Of a stretch of 64,000 nucleotides of DNA, positions 1-11,524 are shown piece by piece. The translations under genes were made by a program, and so were the position numbers. Under the pieces are notes generated by a model that was not told the DNA's origin, ran no database searches, and saw only the letters and a program-made list of their open reading frames with translations. Numbering within the stretch: position 1 is the first letter of the stretch; the number at the start of each line of letters is the position of its first letter. The DNA is from Sporobolomyces roseus (lineage: Eukaryota > Basidiomycota > Microbotryomycetes > Sporidiobolales > Sporidiobolaceae), in assembly GCA_016617785.1 (NCBI GenBank), contig JADILM010000007.1, forward strand, positions 1,464,515 to 1,528,514, written 5' to 3'.

Positions 1-402
1 GACACTCCCTCTTGGTTGAGGAGTTTGAGGTTACACAAGTACACTCCCAACTTCGAGGGCATCGGATGGAAGGAAATGGTCAAGATGAGTGATGAAGATC
101 TCGAGAAACGAGGAGTATCAGCTCTCGGTGCGAGAAGGAAATTGACCAAGTACGTTTTTGACGGTTCCTCACTTCTCCTTCTTTCGACACGTGCTGACCC
201 AATCCTCTCGCACAGGGTCTTTGAAACTGTTCGATCAAAGACTGGAATGTCTTCTCCTTCAGCACCAGCTATGGATCCCTCGACTTCATCCGATTCGACT
301 CCTCCTTCAAACAACAACAACAACAAACAGATTGACTCGCAGGACGAGAAGGAGAACGATCACAATGACGAAGAGGACGAACACGAGGACGAGAACAACT
401 AG
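1..402 (+). CDS. VTS1: VTS1-type SAM-domain RNA-binding protein, 3' end only
   Basis: The gene enters from the left edge, reading in frame from base 1, so the N-terminus is outside the window. Exons 1-149 and 216-402; the 66-bp intron has a GTACGT donor, a GCTGAC branch site and a CACAG acceptor. The visible protein opens with a SAM domain ([17 protein letters not shown], then a [11 protein letters not shown] helix and VFETVR), the hallmark of Vts1/Smaug proteins. These bind stem-loop RNA elements in mRNAs and recruit deadenylases for decay. After the SAM domain comes a Ser/Pro stretch, an Asn run and an acidic Asp/Glu tail. Family assignment rests on the SAM sequence, which is very characteristic. 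Confidence 0.88.
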   Translation, partial: DTPSWLRSLRLHKYTPNFEGIGWKEMVKMSDEDLEKRGVSALGARRKLTKYVFDGSSLLLLSTRADPILSHRVFETVRSKTGMSSPSAPAMDPSTSSDSTPPSNNNNNKQIDSQDEKENDHNDEEDEHEDENN

Positions 403-863
403 ATTGCTATCGACTTTCGCTTTTCGACTCATCGCCAAAGCCGTTCTCCCTAAACGACCGCTCGCAAATTATACCCAAATGAACTTTCTCTCTCGCATCG
501 CTTTCCCTCTTTCGTTCCGTTCCGAGTCTCCTTACTATTCGTTCAGTCACCTTACCTCAGTTCCCCCTTACTACCGTCGTCAAATTCGTGCCCTTTTCGC
601 TCTTCAAATCACACAGACTCTCCCTGAATTTCTCGTCTCTCTTATTTGACCTTTATTTGCTCCTTTAAGCAACCCAATCTTATGTAGCTAGGTATCTCAT
701 GATTTGTGACTCTGTCTCTCTCGATGAAAACTCTCATCTCAGTCTCTTTCGTTCGTCGTGTCAGAAGAGAGAGCGAGAGAAATCTAATTAGAGTTTGCGA
801 TTACTGATAATGACAACAAGAACGACTAGAGATGCTACAACATTGAAATGATATACTCTATAG
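403..863. other. Convergent 3' intergenic stretch
   Basis: Lies between the stops of the VTS1-like gene and MIP1, which converge here. Pyrimidine-rich, with no coding pattern; presumably both 3' UTRs. Confidence 0.5.
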
Positions 864-3800
864 CTACACTTTGACCCTCGCCATCGGGCGATGCAGAGAG
901 AAGTTCTCCTCCTCTTCGAATTCTTCAGGTAAACCTCCCTCACCGTCAATATCGTCAAACTCGAACTCCCCCTTCGTCTTCTTCTTTGCTACAGCCGCTC
1001 GAGGAGATGTTCGACGACGTTGAAGAGGAGTCGGAGATCCACGAGGATGAAGTGCTTCATCGTCTTGTTCGAATCGGATCGAGCGAATCTTCTTCAAGGG
1101 TTCATCGACGACGGCTCCTAGATTCCTTCCTCCTACTCTCGAGTTACTACGGTAGAGAGGGGCTTTCCGAGCGTTCTCAATCGATTGTTTCCACAATTTC
1201 ATGATTTCTGCCGGTTTCGAAGCGGTCTGAGCGATGAGGAATTCGGTTTGGTCGACTCGATGTTGATCACCGATGATGGAAGAATCGGGAAGGTGAGGGA
1301 TGGGTACCGGAGAGAGGGAGGATTCGGCAGACATGTCGCGACCGTCGGCGAAGAGAGATCCTCCAGAAGTTCGAGCGAGAGTGTCGGAGATATCTTGAGA
1401 TTCACCGAATGGGATCGAGTCGGGATTCGAAGGAGTGACGCAAGTCATGTTGACCTCCTTTCGGAAGCAGGTGTCGACGTCGACAGCGGAGAAGAAGGCA
1501 CAACCCTGCGGTAAGAGAGATCGCGTCAGTCGGGATCCAATGACTTACAGCAGCATGTGAGCTCACCTGAGGCAGATCAGGCATTTGCAACCGATAGGCG
1601 AAGAGGGATCTCGTCCAAAGATTCGCAACTTGCAAAGCCATCGCTGCTCGATACTTGTCTTCTTCCTTGACAAGATAGCGAATCTCATCGTGGACCGAAA
1701 TGAGATACCTTGCATCGATGTTGAACCGCTTCGTGAGGTACTCCATCGAGACGAGGAGAAGGTGAAGGTAGTCGACTCCCGAAGATTGAACGACCCAGTT
1801 GATTCGTGAGGGTAGATAACCTTCTCCAGCTTTGCTTCGTCCTTCAGCAGGTAAGTAGGCTTTCGTGAGCGCTGCCGTCAATCCACAGCCGAGAGCAGGA
1901 GTTCGAGGGCGTTCGTTTTGAGCGATCTCCTCGAGTTTGTTGAAGACGAAACTTTCGGTTCCTCCATGCCAGAAGTTGCGCTTGAACGCGGCGGTACGAT
2001 CGACGACTCCTTTCGTTGATGCGTAGAGATTCTTTGCGAGTTGAGTAGCTTGTTCAGTCGAGAGAGTAGGGTTCGATTTGAGGAGTAGTTGAACGGCGTG
2101 CTTGACTCCAGCTCCATAGATCCGAGAGTAGTTGAAGACCTTGGCGTCGTCCCTCGAGATCCCCAAGATGCTCGCCGACTTTGAATGAAGATCCGTTCCA
2201 GCTGATTTCGTTCCCTCGAGGGTCATCCAACCGATCGCTGTTGCTCCGTGAATCCCGAATTGAGCATCTCCCATCACTGAACAGATCCAGAGTTCCTCCG
2301 AGTCGACGTCGGCTCCGACTATAGCGTAACCGGGAGGAGCTTGAACCATAGACTTGAGTTCTGATCCGACTCGATTCTTCTTGGCGTTCGAAGCGGTCAA
2401 CCAGGTGCGTTCAACTGCTCGTCGAGTAATCGTGCCCATCGGAATGACTTGAGGCAGAATGAGACCTTGAGTCGATTCGTCGGCTTCTTGCGAGGCGAGA
2501 GCGGCAGGAGTTGGAGGAACCGTCTTCGCGTTCCCTTCCCAGACGACCATTTGATTGAGGATTCGTTCTCGTGCCGAGGTCCAGTAGGAGCATGATGCGT
2601 TGAGTGCGAGGGCAGCTTCGGCGGCGGGGAACTCTGAGGTGAGGATACCATCTTCGAATGCAGAGACGAAGGGTTTCGAGAGAGGACTTCCGACGTTCTT
2701 GCCTTCTCCATCGGGATGAGGAAGTTTGACGAAAGCACCCTCGTGATCCTCGTTGAGATGCATGTCGGCGACGTCGTCGAAGTTGAGAGGGGAGAGGGAA
2801 GGGTCGACTTGGACTTGAGCGTCGAGTTCTTCTAGAGGGATGCGATAACACCAACCATGTTGTTTCGAGTGAGCGATAGGGAAGCCTTTCCATCGGAGTC
2901 GAAGGAGCAGTGGGGCGGCTCGTTTGCCGATTGATACATCGAGTCCTTGACCAGGAACGTCGAGATCCCAGTACCATTTCGGCCAAATAAGATCCGAATA
3001 CTTGTAGGAGCGAGTCGGCCTCGACACGACGGGAGGTTCTGATGCTGAGGCAGAGGAAGTCACGGTCGAGGAAGGTAAGGTGACCTCGACTTGATCCCAA
3101 TCCAGCTGCCGAAGCCAAATACTCCTGTTCCGCTGAGTCTTGTTCGCCCCCTTCGCCTGTTCCGCCAATTCCCTCAACTTTGCCATAACCTTCTCGTGAC
3201 CAGCTCCACCTTCCTCATCCTTCTTGATCGCCATTGCCTCCTCGAATTCTTCGTAAGGACTATCGAAGACCCCATCTGCCACTTTCTTCGCATTCTGAGT
3301 CGTGATGAGAGTAGCCATCTTCGAAGAACCTTTCTTCGGAATAGTGTAGAGTTGAACCTTCGGTTTGCCTTGAGCGATCTCGATGTGGAATCGGTCTTTG
3401 GTCGAATCGAGTTGGTCGAGGTTGATCGGGTTTTCTCCTTCGATAGCTACGAACTTCGTTGCGCTCTTTGCTGAGCGGACGGCGAAGAGCCAACCGAGAG
3501 AGTGGGAGTGAAGGACAGGATGAGATCGATAAGTCGTTTCGAAGAGGAGAGGGACGAGAGGATGTTGAAGGGAGAGTTTGTCGAGATCCTTCGTCCAAGC
3601 TAGTCTTTTCTCGGTGGTCGTGACCTCCTCCGTCGGCTGCTTCTCTTTCACTGATCCTGTTCGAGCTCCTTGCGCTTCCGCAACTGCCTTCTCGAGCGCA
3701 CTCTTGCTTCTCCTCTTCGAAGGTTCATCATCCGGTAACCTCCGCGCTCTCTTCGGTGTCCAATCCAACTGCTTCAGCCACACATCGTTCTCCCACTCGT

Positions 3801-5692
3801 ACCTTCCTTCCTCATTCGGTTGAGCCTCGTCAAACCTCTTCTTCGCTTCCTCCGCCAGCTCATTCAACGATTTCTGAACCGCTTCCAATCTCGTCTGATA
3901 AGTTTCCTCCGCTCTCTCCAAGTACTGAGGCCATTTTCGATCGACGGGTAAGATAGGTTGAGACATAAGGACTACTCCAGCAAAAGTCGCAGGGTGAGGA
4001 CAGGATTCGAGGAATTTCGGTAAGAGTGCTTTGTAGACGTTCCAAGTGACGTGAACGTCCTTCGCGCAGTAGTCGAGGAGTTCGGAGAAGTTTTGTCGGA
4101 CGTCGAGGATCGTGGTGTTCGGGTCGATGAGGACGGATCGAAGGGATTTGTCGACTGTGTAACCACAATGAAGTCGAGCTACTTCGGCGAGGGAGTTGAG
4201 AGACGACACTTCCTTCCAGGTCTTGGGTGTAGGTTTCGAGGAGGTTGGCTTCGGTGTTTCGTCGGCATCTTCCTTCTTTGACGATTTCTTCTTCCCTCGT
4301 TTCGCTTTCACTGACGCTTCCAAAGGTGACAGTTCCTCTTCCTCCTCGACTCCTTCCAAGCCCATGTTCTTTGCTGCTTCTTCGGCATCCAAGCCTTTGC
4401 GATACTTGATCCAAGTAGGTCTTTGAGGATTCGTTAGACCGCTGACGGCGACGTGAAGGGAAAGTGTATCGATGTAGCGAGTCGAAGGACGTCGGAGAGT
4501 GTATTCAGATTGGACTCGTGCTCGATCGTAGAGAACGTTGTGACCGATGAGAAGACGAGGGGTAGAGGAAGAAGGTTCGAAGAGAGTTGAGTCGCGAGAA
4601 GAAGAGGAGGGATCGGCATTCGAGTCGGGGGAAGAAGACGAGGAAGAGGGGATAGATGGGCCGAAGGGGATGAGGTGATTCGGTCGATCGTCGTCTCCCG
4701 TCAACCAAGGACTGCACCAAGCGTACCATCCAGTTTTCCCCGCCGCGACAGCCATAATCGGCCAAACTCCTCCCTGGAACGGTAAAGTCTCAACATCAAA
4801 CACCATCGTCTCGTCCTCCTCTGCAGGATAATCAACCGATTCCCAACTCCCGTCCGACGAGTAATGAGTCCATCCCCTCAGTAACTCCCATCTTTCCATC
4901 TCCGGTTGTTGAGGGATCTCCAGCTCAGCAAAACCCTTTGCGAGCGATAAGAAAGGTTCTGCGACTTGTTGACCAAGAGCGTGAAAGTGGTGTGAGATCG
5001 TCGGACCTTGTAGTTGAGGGAGTTTGAAATCGATTGCTGGTTCGAGCTGTTTCTTTGTCGGTCCTGAAGTGGAGAGTAAGCCGTGCTGTTCGAGATGTGC
5101 TCGCGAGATCGCGATGGCTTTGGCGGATGGAGGAGACGGTGCGAATTCGGAAGAGGGAGGAGGAAACAGTTGAGAACGAAGATTTGGCGAAATCAGCGGA
5201 ACTTGAACTTCATTCAGCGGTGCTGTCGATCGAATTCGTATCAGCTGTACTCTCTACCATACGAACGAGGTAACTTACGAGGTGCAGGTTCATTTGCTTT
5301 TGCTGCTGTTTGACTTGATATCCGAATCGAAGTTGAGAATCCTCTTCGAGCTATCAACAACTTGATCAGCTACAAGCATCCGTTATCGATTGGTCAGAGC
5401 TTCACGTACCCTCTGTTAGCCCTCTATGCCGTATTGTTCCCCTCAGCGTTTCATCTTCTAACTTTCCTTTTTCCCTCAAACCTTGCCCAACTCTCGACTG
5501 TGCGACGTCCAGCGGTCTATAGATAGCCCTTGTACAGTCATGTATCTGCGGATGCGGCTTGCGAGGTGATGTCGAGGTGGAGAGGCTCGAGAAGGCTTGA
5601 AGTGGAGAAGGGAAAAGGAGAGGGGAGTTTGAGAGCTTGTGACTAGCTGCTGGGTTAAGTTTCCTCCGTTTCAGCGCTCTACGAAGCAGCAT
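864..5692 (-). CDS. MIP1: Mitochondrial DNA polymerase gamma (Mip1)
   Basis: Replicates mitochondrial DNA in the matrix; family A polymerase with 3'-5' exonuclease. Exons (complement) 5410-5692, 5279-5350, 1567-5222 and 864-1505 give 1550 aa; introns are 59, 56 and 61 bp. The ATG at 5692 starts a basic presequence ([13 protein letters not shown]); an in-frame GTG further upstream is not needed. N-terminal Pol gamma motifs follow ([18 protein letters not shown]). Exonuclease motifs are VFDVET near residue 259, then [11 protein letters not shown] and YCAKDV. Polymerase motif A is [11 protein letters not shown] near 1090, motif B is NYSRIYGAG, and motif C is [10 protein letters not shown] near 1296. 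The last exon carries [15 protein letters not shown] and a GE-rich, acidic, probably disordered C-terminal extension, as fungal Mip1 proteins commonly have. It is longer than the yeast protein because of charged insertions. Confidence 0.95.
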
Positions 5693-5869
5693 TGTCGAGG
5701 TGAGAGTAGCGGAGGTGATAGAGAGCGAACAGCGTAAATTCACTTAGGGTCGATTACAATCAATTTCAAATCGTAATGCACTCTCGTTCCGCACGGTCAC
5801 TCGATACTTCTTCCAACAGGATCCCTCGATGAGAAACAGAATAGAAATAACAACACGAACTGCTCCTCC

Positions 5870-7458
5870 CTACAACGTCCAACAATCTTGCTCGAATTCC
5901 TCCCCCTTTCTCAATCTCGTCCACCTAATCTCCCTCTTTTCATGCTCACCCCGATACGTGAAGATGGTGACACTAGAACGTCGAAGGAAGGTGAGGAGGG
6001 AACCGAGTTCAGGATACTCGAAGAGTAGCGACATCTCAGAGTGACTTGACATCTCATCTGCGCTCGAAGATGGACCGAAGAAGGAGGAGCCGATGAGGTG
6101 TAGTTGAGTGAGCGAGGGAAATGCGGAGAGTAAAGCGAGGAGGTGTCGGAAGGAAGTCTGATAGACAAGCAGCGCTGTGAGCGAGAGCGTGAAACTGAAA
6201 AAGAGCGAATCGATAAATCTCACCGAATCCTTGAATGAGCAAGACCCTGATAGCCGAAGAAGCTGGAGAGATCCTATCTGGAGGTTGCCGGGGGTATCCG
6301 GGATTTTCTTGAGGTAGTTTAGCTCGAGGTGCCGGATCTTAGTGCTTTGAAGGAGTTGGAGCAGTTGCTCGTAATCTCTGGGTTCGAAGATCCTGTCGTC
6401 TCTCCGACGCATACCGCCCGGTGAATGGACGGCTATCTTGAATCGTTCGAGTGATACGTCCTGTGTAAGATTGATCGATCGCAACTATTAATATTTGTAG
6501 TCGTAGCTAGGTAAAATCGACGTACATCGTGCATGATTGCGTCCTGGAAGCCTTCCAAGAAGCGATCGTCCCATACCATCCCCTCACCATCACCGTGTAG
6601 CTCGAGAGAGAAGAGTCTCCACCAGTGCTCGCGAGAGAATAGAGTCGAAGTCGATTGAACGGCCAAAGATTTGAGATTGGTTCCCCGCCTGTAGCTAACG
6701 TCGTGGAACAGAACTCCAGAGCGTACAAGAGTGAGGCGCCCTGCGCCGCCGTGTGCAGCTCGGATGTAGTCGTTCGCCAGTTGAGTCAGATGTTTTCTGC
6801 TTCGACTTTCCGTTTGAAGTGTGAGGTGCTGCAGCGCATTGAAGCATCCGAGTCCTGCAACTAATCCTGCTGATGTCTGCGGCCTAATGTCATCCGGAAC
6901 CTCGAGTGTGAGATGAGTGAGGTGAGGAAGGCGGAGGAGGACTGATTTGAAAAGATTCAGATGGGGTTCGGCGAAAGCAAGACTGAGGCGACGTAGGGCG
7001 TTCCGGCGCGCATCGTGTAAGTGTAGATTCGAGAGTCGAAGGTCGAGTTGTGATTCGTTGATCGAGAGATGTCGAAACCAGATTGGCTGAGCGAGGGAGA
7101 AGATTCGTTTGTTGATAAGGATCGTGACTACCTCGAGGGAGACCTCCTCGGCAATCGAATGGTATCGCTCTTCGTAGACCTCCTCCAGGATCAGGTAGAG
7201 AATGTCGTCCGGCAAGTTGAGAAGAGAAGTTGGAGAATGAGCGAGTTGGGGAGCTGTTGACAGCACAAGCGGAGGTCAGCGCACCCTTATAGAGATCACA
7301 AGGGAGCACTGCATACCTCCAGTAGGCTGCACATCTTCTACCTCCTCTTGTTTGATGAGATTAGGAGTTGTTGATCCAGATTGATGAAGCGACCTAGAAG
7401 AGCGATGAAGTCATTAGCTGACGTCTGACTAGTCCCAGATTGACCAGATAGCTTACAT
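5870..7458 (-). CDS. F-box/LRR-like protein, tandem copy 1
   Basis: Exons (complement) 7457-7458 (AT), 7317-7393, 6526-7253, 6224-6460 and 5870-6157 give 443 aa. The start codon is split: AT at 7458-7457 joins G at 7393 after removal of a 63-bp intron. The same arrangement occurs in the neighbouring copy, which is why this start was chosen; no other in-frame ATG precedes the F-box. An F-box-like segment follows (LLNLPDDILYLILEEVYEERY), then LIN.RIFSLAQPIWFRHLSI and leucine-rich repeats (HLTHLTLEV, LQHLTLQ, LQLLRLSG, LTQLHLIGSSFF). F-box proteins usually bring substrates to SCF ubiquitin ligases; the substrate is unknown. It lies head-to-tail with a paralogue and is probably a lineage-expanded family. 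Confidence 0.8.
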
Positions 7459-7781
7459 CTACGTTCAGAGCGAAGACTGGCGGATTCGGGTCCGATTGAG
7501 GTGAACGTCGAAGATGAACCTTGAAGTCTCGAAAGCAAAACTTTTCATCTCGAAACTTACACGGGACAGCTTCTGTCGAATTTTGAGAATCTGTAATTTA
7601 TGAGACCGCGTCACGCGAGCGAGTCTATCAATTACAATTCGTTTGTTAGCGAAACTTTCGCTCCTCTTCTTCGATTGATCGCAGTAGCGCTCGCTCGAGC
7701 ACTCTCTCGCCTGCGACACTCAGAGGAGGAGATGTAAAGCTTGACTGTAGTGCAGGTTTCTCTGCAAGCGATCCAATTCAC
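7459..7781. promoter_or_regulatory. Leader and promoter of F-box copy 1
   Basis: Holds the upstream leader of F-box copy 1 (matching GCTCTGAAC words occur before the split start of both copies) and the 3' flank of copy 2. No gene seen. Confidence 0.4.
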
Positions 7782-9364
7782 TCAAAGCGTCCAACAGTCT
7801 CTGTCAAAGTCCTGATCCCTATCCGTGCGAGTCCACCGCATTTCCCTCGTCTCGTCTTGTCCGCGGTAGGTGAAGATGGTGACATTTGATTGGCGAAGGA
7901 AGGTGAGGAGCACGCCGAGTTCCGGATAGTGGAAACTGAGTAAGGCTGCCTTGCATCTCGACATCTCGTCTGCACTCGAAGATGGTTTGAAGAATGAGGA
8001 ACCGACGAGGTGGAGCTGAGTGAGCAAGGGAAAAGCTAGGAGGAGAGTAGAAAGGTTCGGGAAGGAATCCTGCGAACACTGAGGAGTCAGTAACGGTTCT
8101 CGAAGTACACTTGAGAACGACGGTACCGCTTGTTTCAAACTGCAAGGCCCGGAAAGTCGGAGGAGCTGTAAAGATTTGACTGCGACGTTACTTGGAGTAA
8201 GAGGAACATGATCGAGTGAGGCAAGGTGAAGGTGTCGCAATCTCGTGCGTTGGAGGAATTCGAGCAGCTGCTCGTAGTCGCTTTGTCTGAAGTACTTGAG
8301 CTCGTGCTGCACGTGTGGGTGAGTTTGAGCGTGAAGATCGAGTTTGAGACGTGCGAGAGGAGCGACCTGCAGAACAAGAGCACAGGGCGGTCAGTGTCTC
8401 GTAGGAAAACATGAATAGTGAGCTTACCTTTCCTCCTTGCGATACAGCCTCTAGACCTTTGAGCACCACATCTACATACGGTATCGTGCCATCGCTCTGG
8501 AGGTCCAGTGACAGGACTCCGGACCAATCAAAGTCAAATTCAAGCTGTACATCCGCAGACCATCGACATCTCAAATAGCTTAAAGCCATCTGTCCGTCCT
8601 GCGCATCGATGAAGTACGTGATCCCGTTTAGTTCGCATGAAACATAGGTCGGAAGTCTTGCTGTAGCGTCGTTGTAATACTCGTTCATGGTGTCTAGTTG
8701 TTTCGTTCCTTGAGATGATCGTAGCTTCAGTCTCTTGAGCGTGGCTCTCGAAGCAATGGCGGTAGATAATAGAGCCAAGGCTCCGTCGGAGATACGGGCG
8801 TCAATCAGAAGCGACAAGTGGGTGAGGCGACGAAGACGAAGGATGAGGGATTCGAGGAGATTGAAATAGCCGTCGCTCAAGACGACGTCTAGAGATCGGA
8901 GTGACCCACGTCTGAGCGTGTCTTTGTTGAGACCAGCGAGACGAATGTCGAGTTGCAATTCGTTGATTGAAAGATGTCTGAACCAAAGAGGGCGAGCGAG
9001 GGAGAAGATTCGTTTGTTGATTAGGATTTCGTCGATTCGGCACGTTATCTGCTCGTGGGCTGCTCCGTATCGTTCTTCGTAAACAACGTCGAGAATTAGG
9101 AGGAGAATGTCGTTTGGGAGAGAAAGGAGGGAAGTAGGAGGTTGAGCGAGTTGAGGGACTATCAACAGAGCGAAGAATGGGTCAGACTGCCTCTCAGCAG
9201 TCTACAAGAGATCTTCACATACCTCCCTTGAGCTCTTGCGACCCTGCTTCCTCCTGTTTCATCGATTTCGAAGTTGTTGATCTAGTTTGACGAAGCGACC
9301 TAGAAGAGCGACCAAAGGATAAGTCGGCTTCTGAATAGTCCCATATTGATTTGATAGCTTACAT
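7782..9364 (-). CDS. F-box/LRR-like protein, tandem copy 2
   Basis: Exons (complement) 9363-9364 (AT), 9223-9299, 8428-9158, 8127-8366 and 7782-8069 give 445 aa. The start codon is again split AT|G (9364-9363 and 9299) by a 63-bp intron; the second exon is 77 nt, exactly as in copy 1. The N-terminus is MSLRQTRSTTSK versus MSLHQSGSTTPN in copy 1. The F-box-like segment is LLSLPNDILLLILDVVYEERY. Leucine-rich repeats follow, and the two C-terminal 96-codon exons (288 nt) are the same length and closely similar, ending in CWTL. All four intron positions and phases match copy 1. The role is inferred as an SCF substrate adaptor; the target is unknown. An in-frame ATG within exon 2 (KSMKQEE) could act as an alternative start, but copy 1 has ATC at that place. 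Confidence 0.8.
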
Positions 9365-9727
9365 GAATGTTCAGAGCAAAGACTGACTCGACGAAGGTAG
9401 AGGTCGAAAACAACTCGAAATTTCGAAATCTCTCGAAGTTCGCAATGGATGCTTATTATCAGAAGCTCAATTGAACAGCTGAGATAGACATAAGAGCCAA
9501 CAGAGAATGAACGAAAAAGCTGGGTCCTCCGAGACGACTTTGCAGTCAGCGCGAGCGAAGCGAAATTTCTGAAGAGAATGTAACGCTCCGTTCTTTCCAC
9601 GAGCTGTAGTCGAGCAGTTCGCATCACGATTGCCAAGGGATAGTCTCGACGACCACTGCTCATACATCGATCGTTCTCTAGCCTCGACTGGAGTCGAAAA
9701 GATAGTTACATTCTCCTCTTTCATTCT
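9365..9727. other. Intergenic, 5' of F-box copy 2 and 3' of BUB3
   Basis: No coding pattern. It contains the F-box copy 2 leader (GCTCTGAAC upstream of the split start) and presumably the BUB3 3' UTR. Confidence 0.4.
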
Positions 9728-11141
9728 CTACTTTCCTTTCGGTTTAACCTCGTCTCCAAACTCCCTAATCCACACTCCATTCCCTCCCTCCCCTTTCCCT
9801 CCCTCATCGTCCTGCGAGAACGCGGCCGCCAATCGTTTCCCATCACACGAGAACGCGAGTGCTGAAATCGGATTAGGGTATTTCGAGAATTGCCTCAAAC
9901 GTTTCTTTGCGAAAGGGTCCCAGAGGGAAACGGTTGCGTCTCCTCCTCCTGTTGAGAATGTACCATGTCTGTCTCACATTCACGAGAGAGCGTCAGCTTG
10001 AGAGTTCGAGGTGGGGAAGGGAGGAGGGAGAGACGGACACAGGGTTGAATGTGAGACCTTGAACTGGGTAGACAGTGTCGGTTCCATCGATTACTTGTCG
10101 GTGACATTTGAACGCGTACTTCTTGGATTGTTTCGATTCGGAAAAGAATTCGACCGCTACTCGTCCTTCTATTGAAGTCATCGCATAACCTGCACTCGCC
10201 GCTCAAGCCTACATCAGCAATTCTATAAGTGAGATAGAAGGAGAAGACGAGCGCACCGGTATCATCAGGCATACAAGCGATAGATCTAGTCATGAACTTC
10301 AGATTACTTTCCCTCTTACTCCAAACCTCTACATCTTTTCCCTCTTTCTTCTCCTCTAAGGCGGCTTGAAGTGTAGGGATATCGTAGATGTAGACATGTC
10401 GGGAACCCATTGCGACGACGATCTTTGAGGGAGAGAGGGAGAGGGAATAGGCTTTGTCGGGAAGAGGGAGAGTGAGAGACGGAGAAGGTTTTCGTGTTGA
10501 AGAGTCGATGGGGGTCACTTTCAATGTAGAGTCCCATGAAGCGGAAATGACGGATTCTGGAGACCAGGGAGAGGTTAGTGGTGGTAGGGAAGGGGTAGAG
10601 AGAGAAGACATACTCAGTTCCGCACAGTATGCTACACATTTCACCGGTTCATCATGTTTCGCGATCAGTTGACTCTCTTGTGAATCAAAGTCGACACTGC
10701 AAACGATCTCAAAACCGCCCATCAGTCCCTACTTTGTAGAAAGATGAATGAGAGAGAGGTCAACTTGCGATCTAACCTCCTTTCCCAATCCTCCTACATA
10801 CGCCATTGTACTCGAATCTGGTGCCCAACAAACATCCAGCACTGCTCCCCTAATCGCTAGCTTTTGTTGATTAGAAGGGTTTTGCAAGTTTGTTAAATAA
10901 ACATGCTGTGATTCTCCATCCCCTCTACGTTAGCCGCGTTCTGCTAGTGTAGAGAGAGTGAGAGATTACCTGATCCCATGATGAGGTCAACAGCAAGTCT
11001 GGGTTGGTTGGGTGGAAGGAGAGAGATGAGATCGAGTCGATCAACGATGGAAGTTGGATATCTGTACAGAGACCAAGGAGCGCGTCAGTGTAGCTTCGAA
11101 GGAGAGTATTAAAGCTGTCTCATACCTGACAGGTTACTCAT
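9728..11141 (-). CDS. BUB3: Spindle checkpoint WD40 protein Bub3
   Basis: WD40 propeller that binds the GLEBS motifs of Bub1 and Mad3/BubR1 and phosphorylated MELT repeats at kinetochores. Exons (complement) 11126-11141, 10970-11061, 10769-10905, 10614-10696, 10257-10556, 10039-10189 and 9728-9968 give 339 aa, the usual Bub3 length. Diagnostic blocks are [39 protein letters not shown] and ISALAFS.DGK.LA; the first two separate it from Rae1/Gle2. The third intron (10697-10768) appears to start with GC (GCAAGT) rather than GT, and the sixth (9969-10038) has a GTCCGT donor; both joins keep the conserved reading frame. The gene starts 384 bp from an oppositely oriented gene, so the promoter region may be shared. 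Confidence 0.93.
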
Positions 11142-11524
11142 ATTGATCGAGAGAGTTCTGGAGGAAAGCAAACCTCGCGATTCTCCTGTCGAACCTTTTG
11201 CTCTCCTACCACTTCCTTGCTTTCGTTCACAGGATCTTCTGATCCTCTACCGTGCTCCTATAGCGCGGGCTAGTCTCTGGCTCTTTGCTATCGCTTCTCC
11301 CAGTTCGCCCACTCCGTTTTCGAGTCTTTCTGTCTCTTCTTCTTACGACCGGTCTCCTGCCTCATGCTTCTATCTTTGTTCTTTAGTCGCTCACCAGAAG
11401 GACTAGCGAAAGCGAGGATCGTTGTCGTTGACCGGACAAACCGCGGATCACATCTCGGGTATTGGATTCTCTTTCCAAAAGCGAACCCAACCTTCTGCAG
11501 CTCTCTCTTCCCTCTCTAATCTCC
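11142..11524. promoter_or_regulatory. Shared divergent promoter region, BUB3 and unknown family A
   Basis: Spans the divergent starts at 11141 (-) and 11525 (+). Pyrimidine-rich on the + strand; no specific site recognised. Confidence 0.4.

Noticed and set aside
5693..5743. Longer MIP1 start at 5743
   Set aside because: That codon is GTG; the ATG at 5692 directly starts a good presequence.
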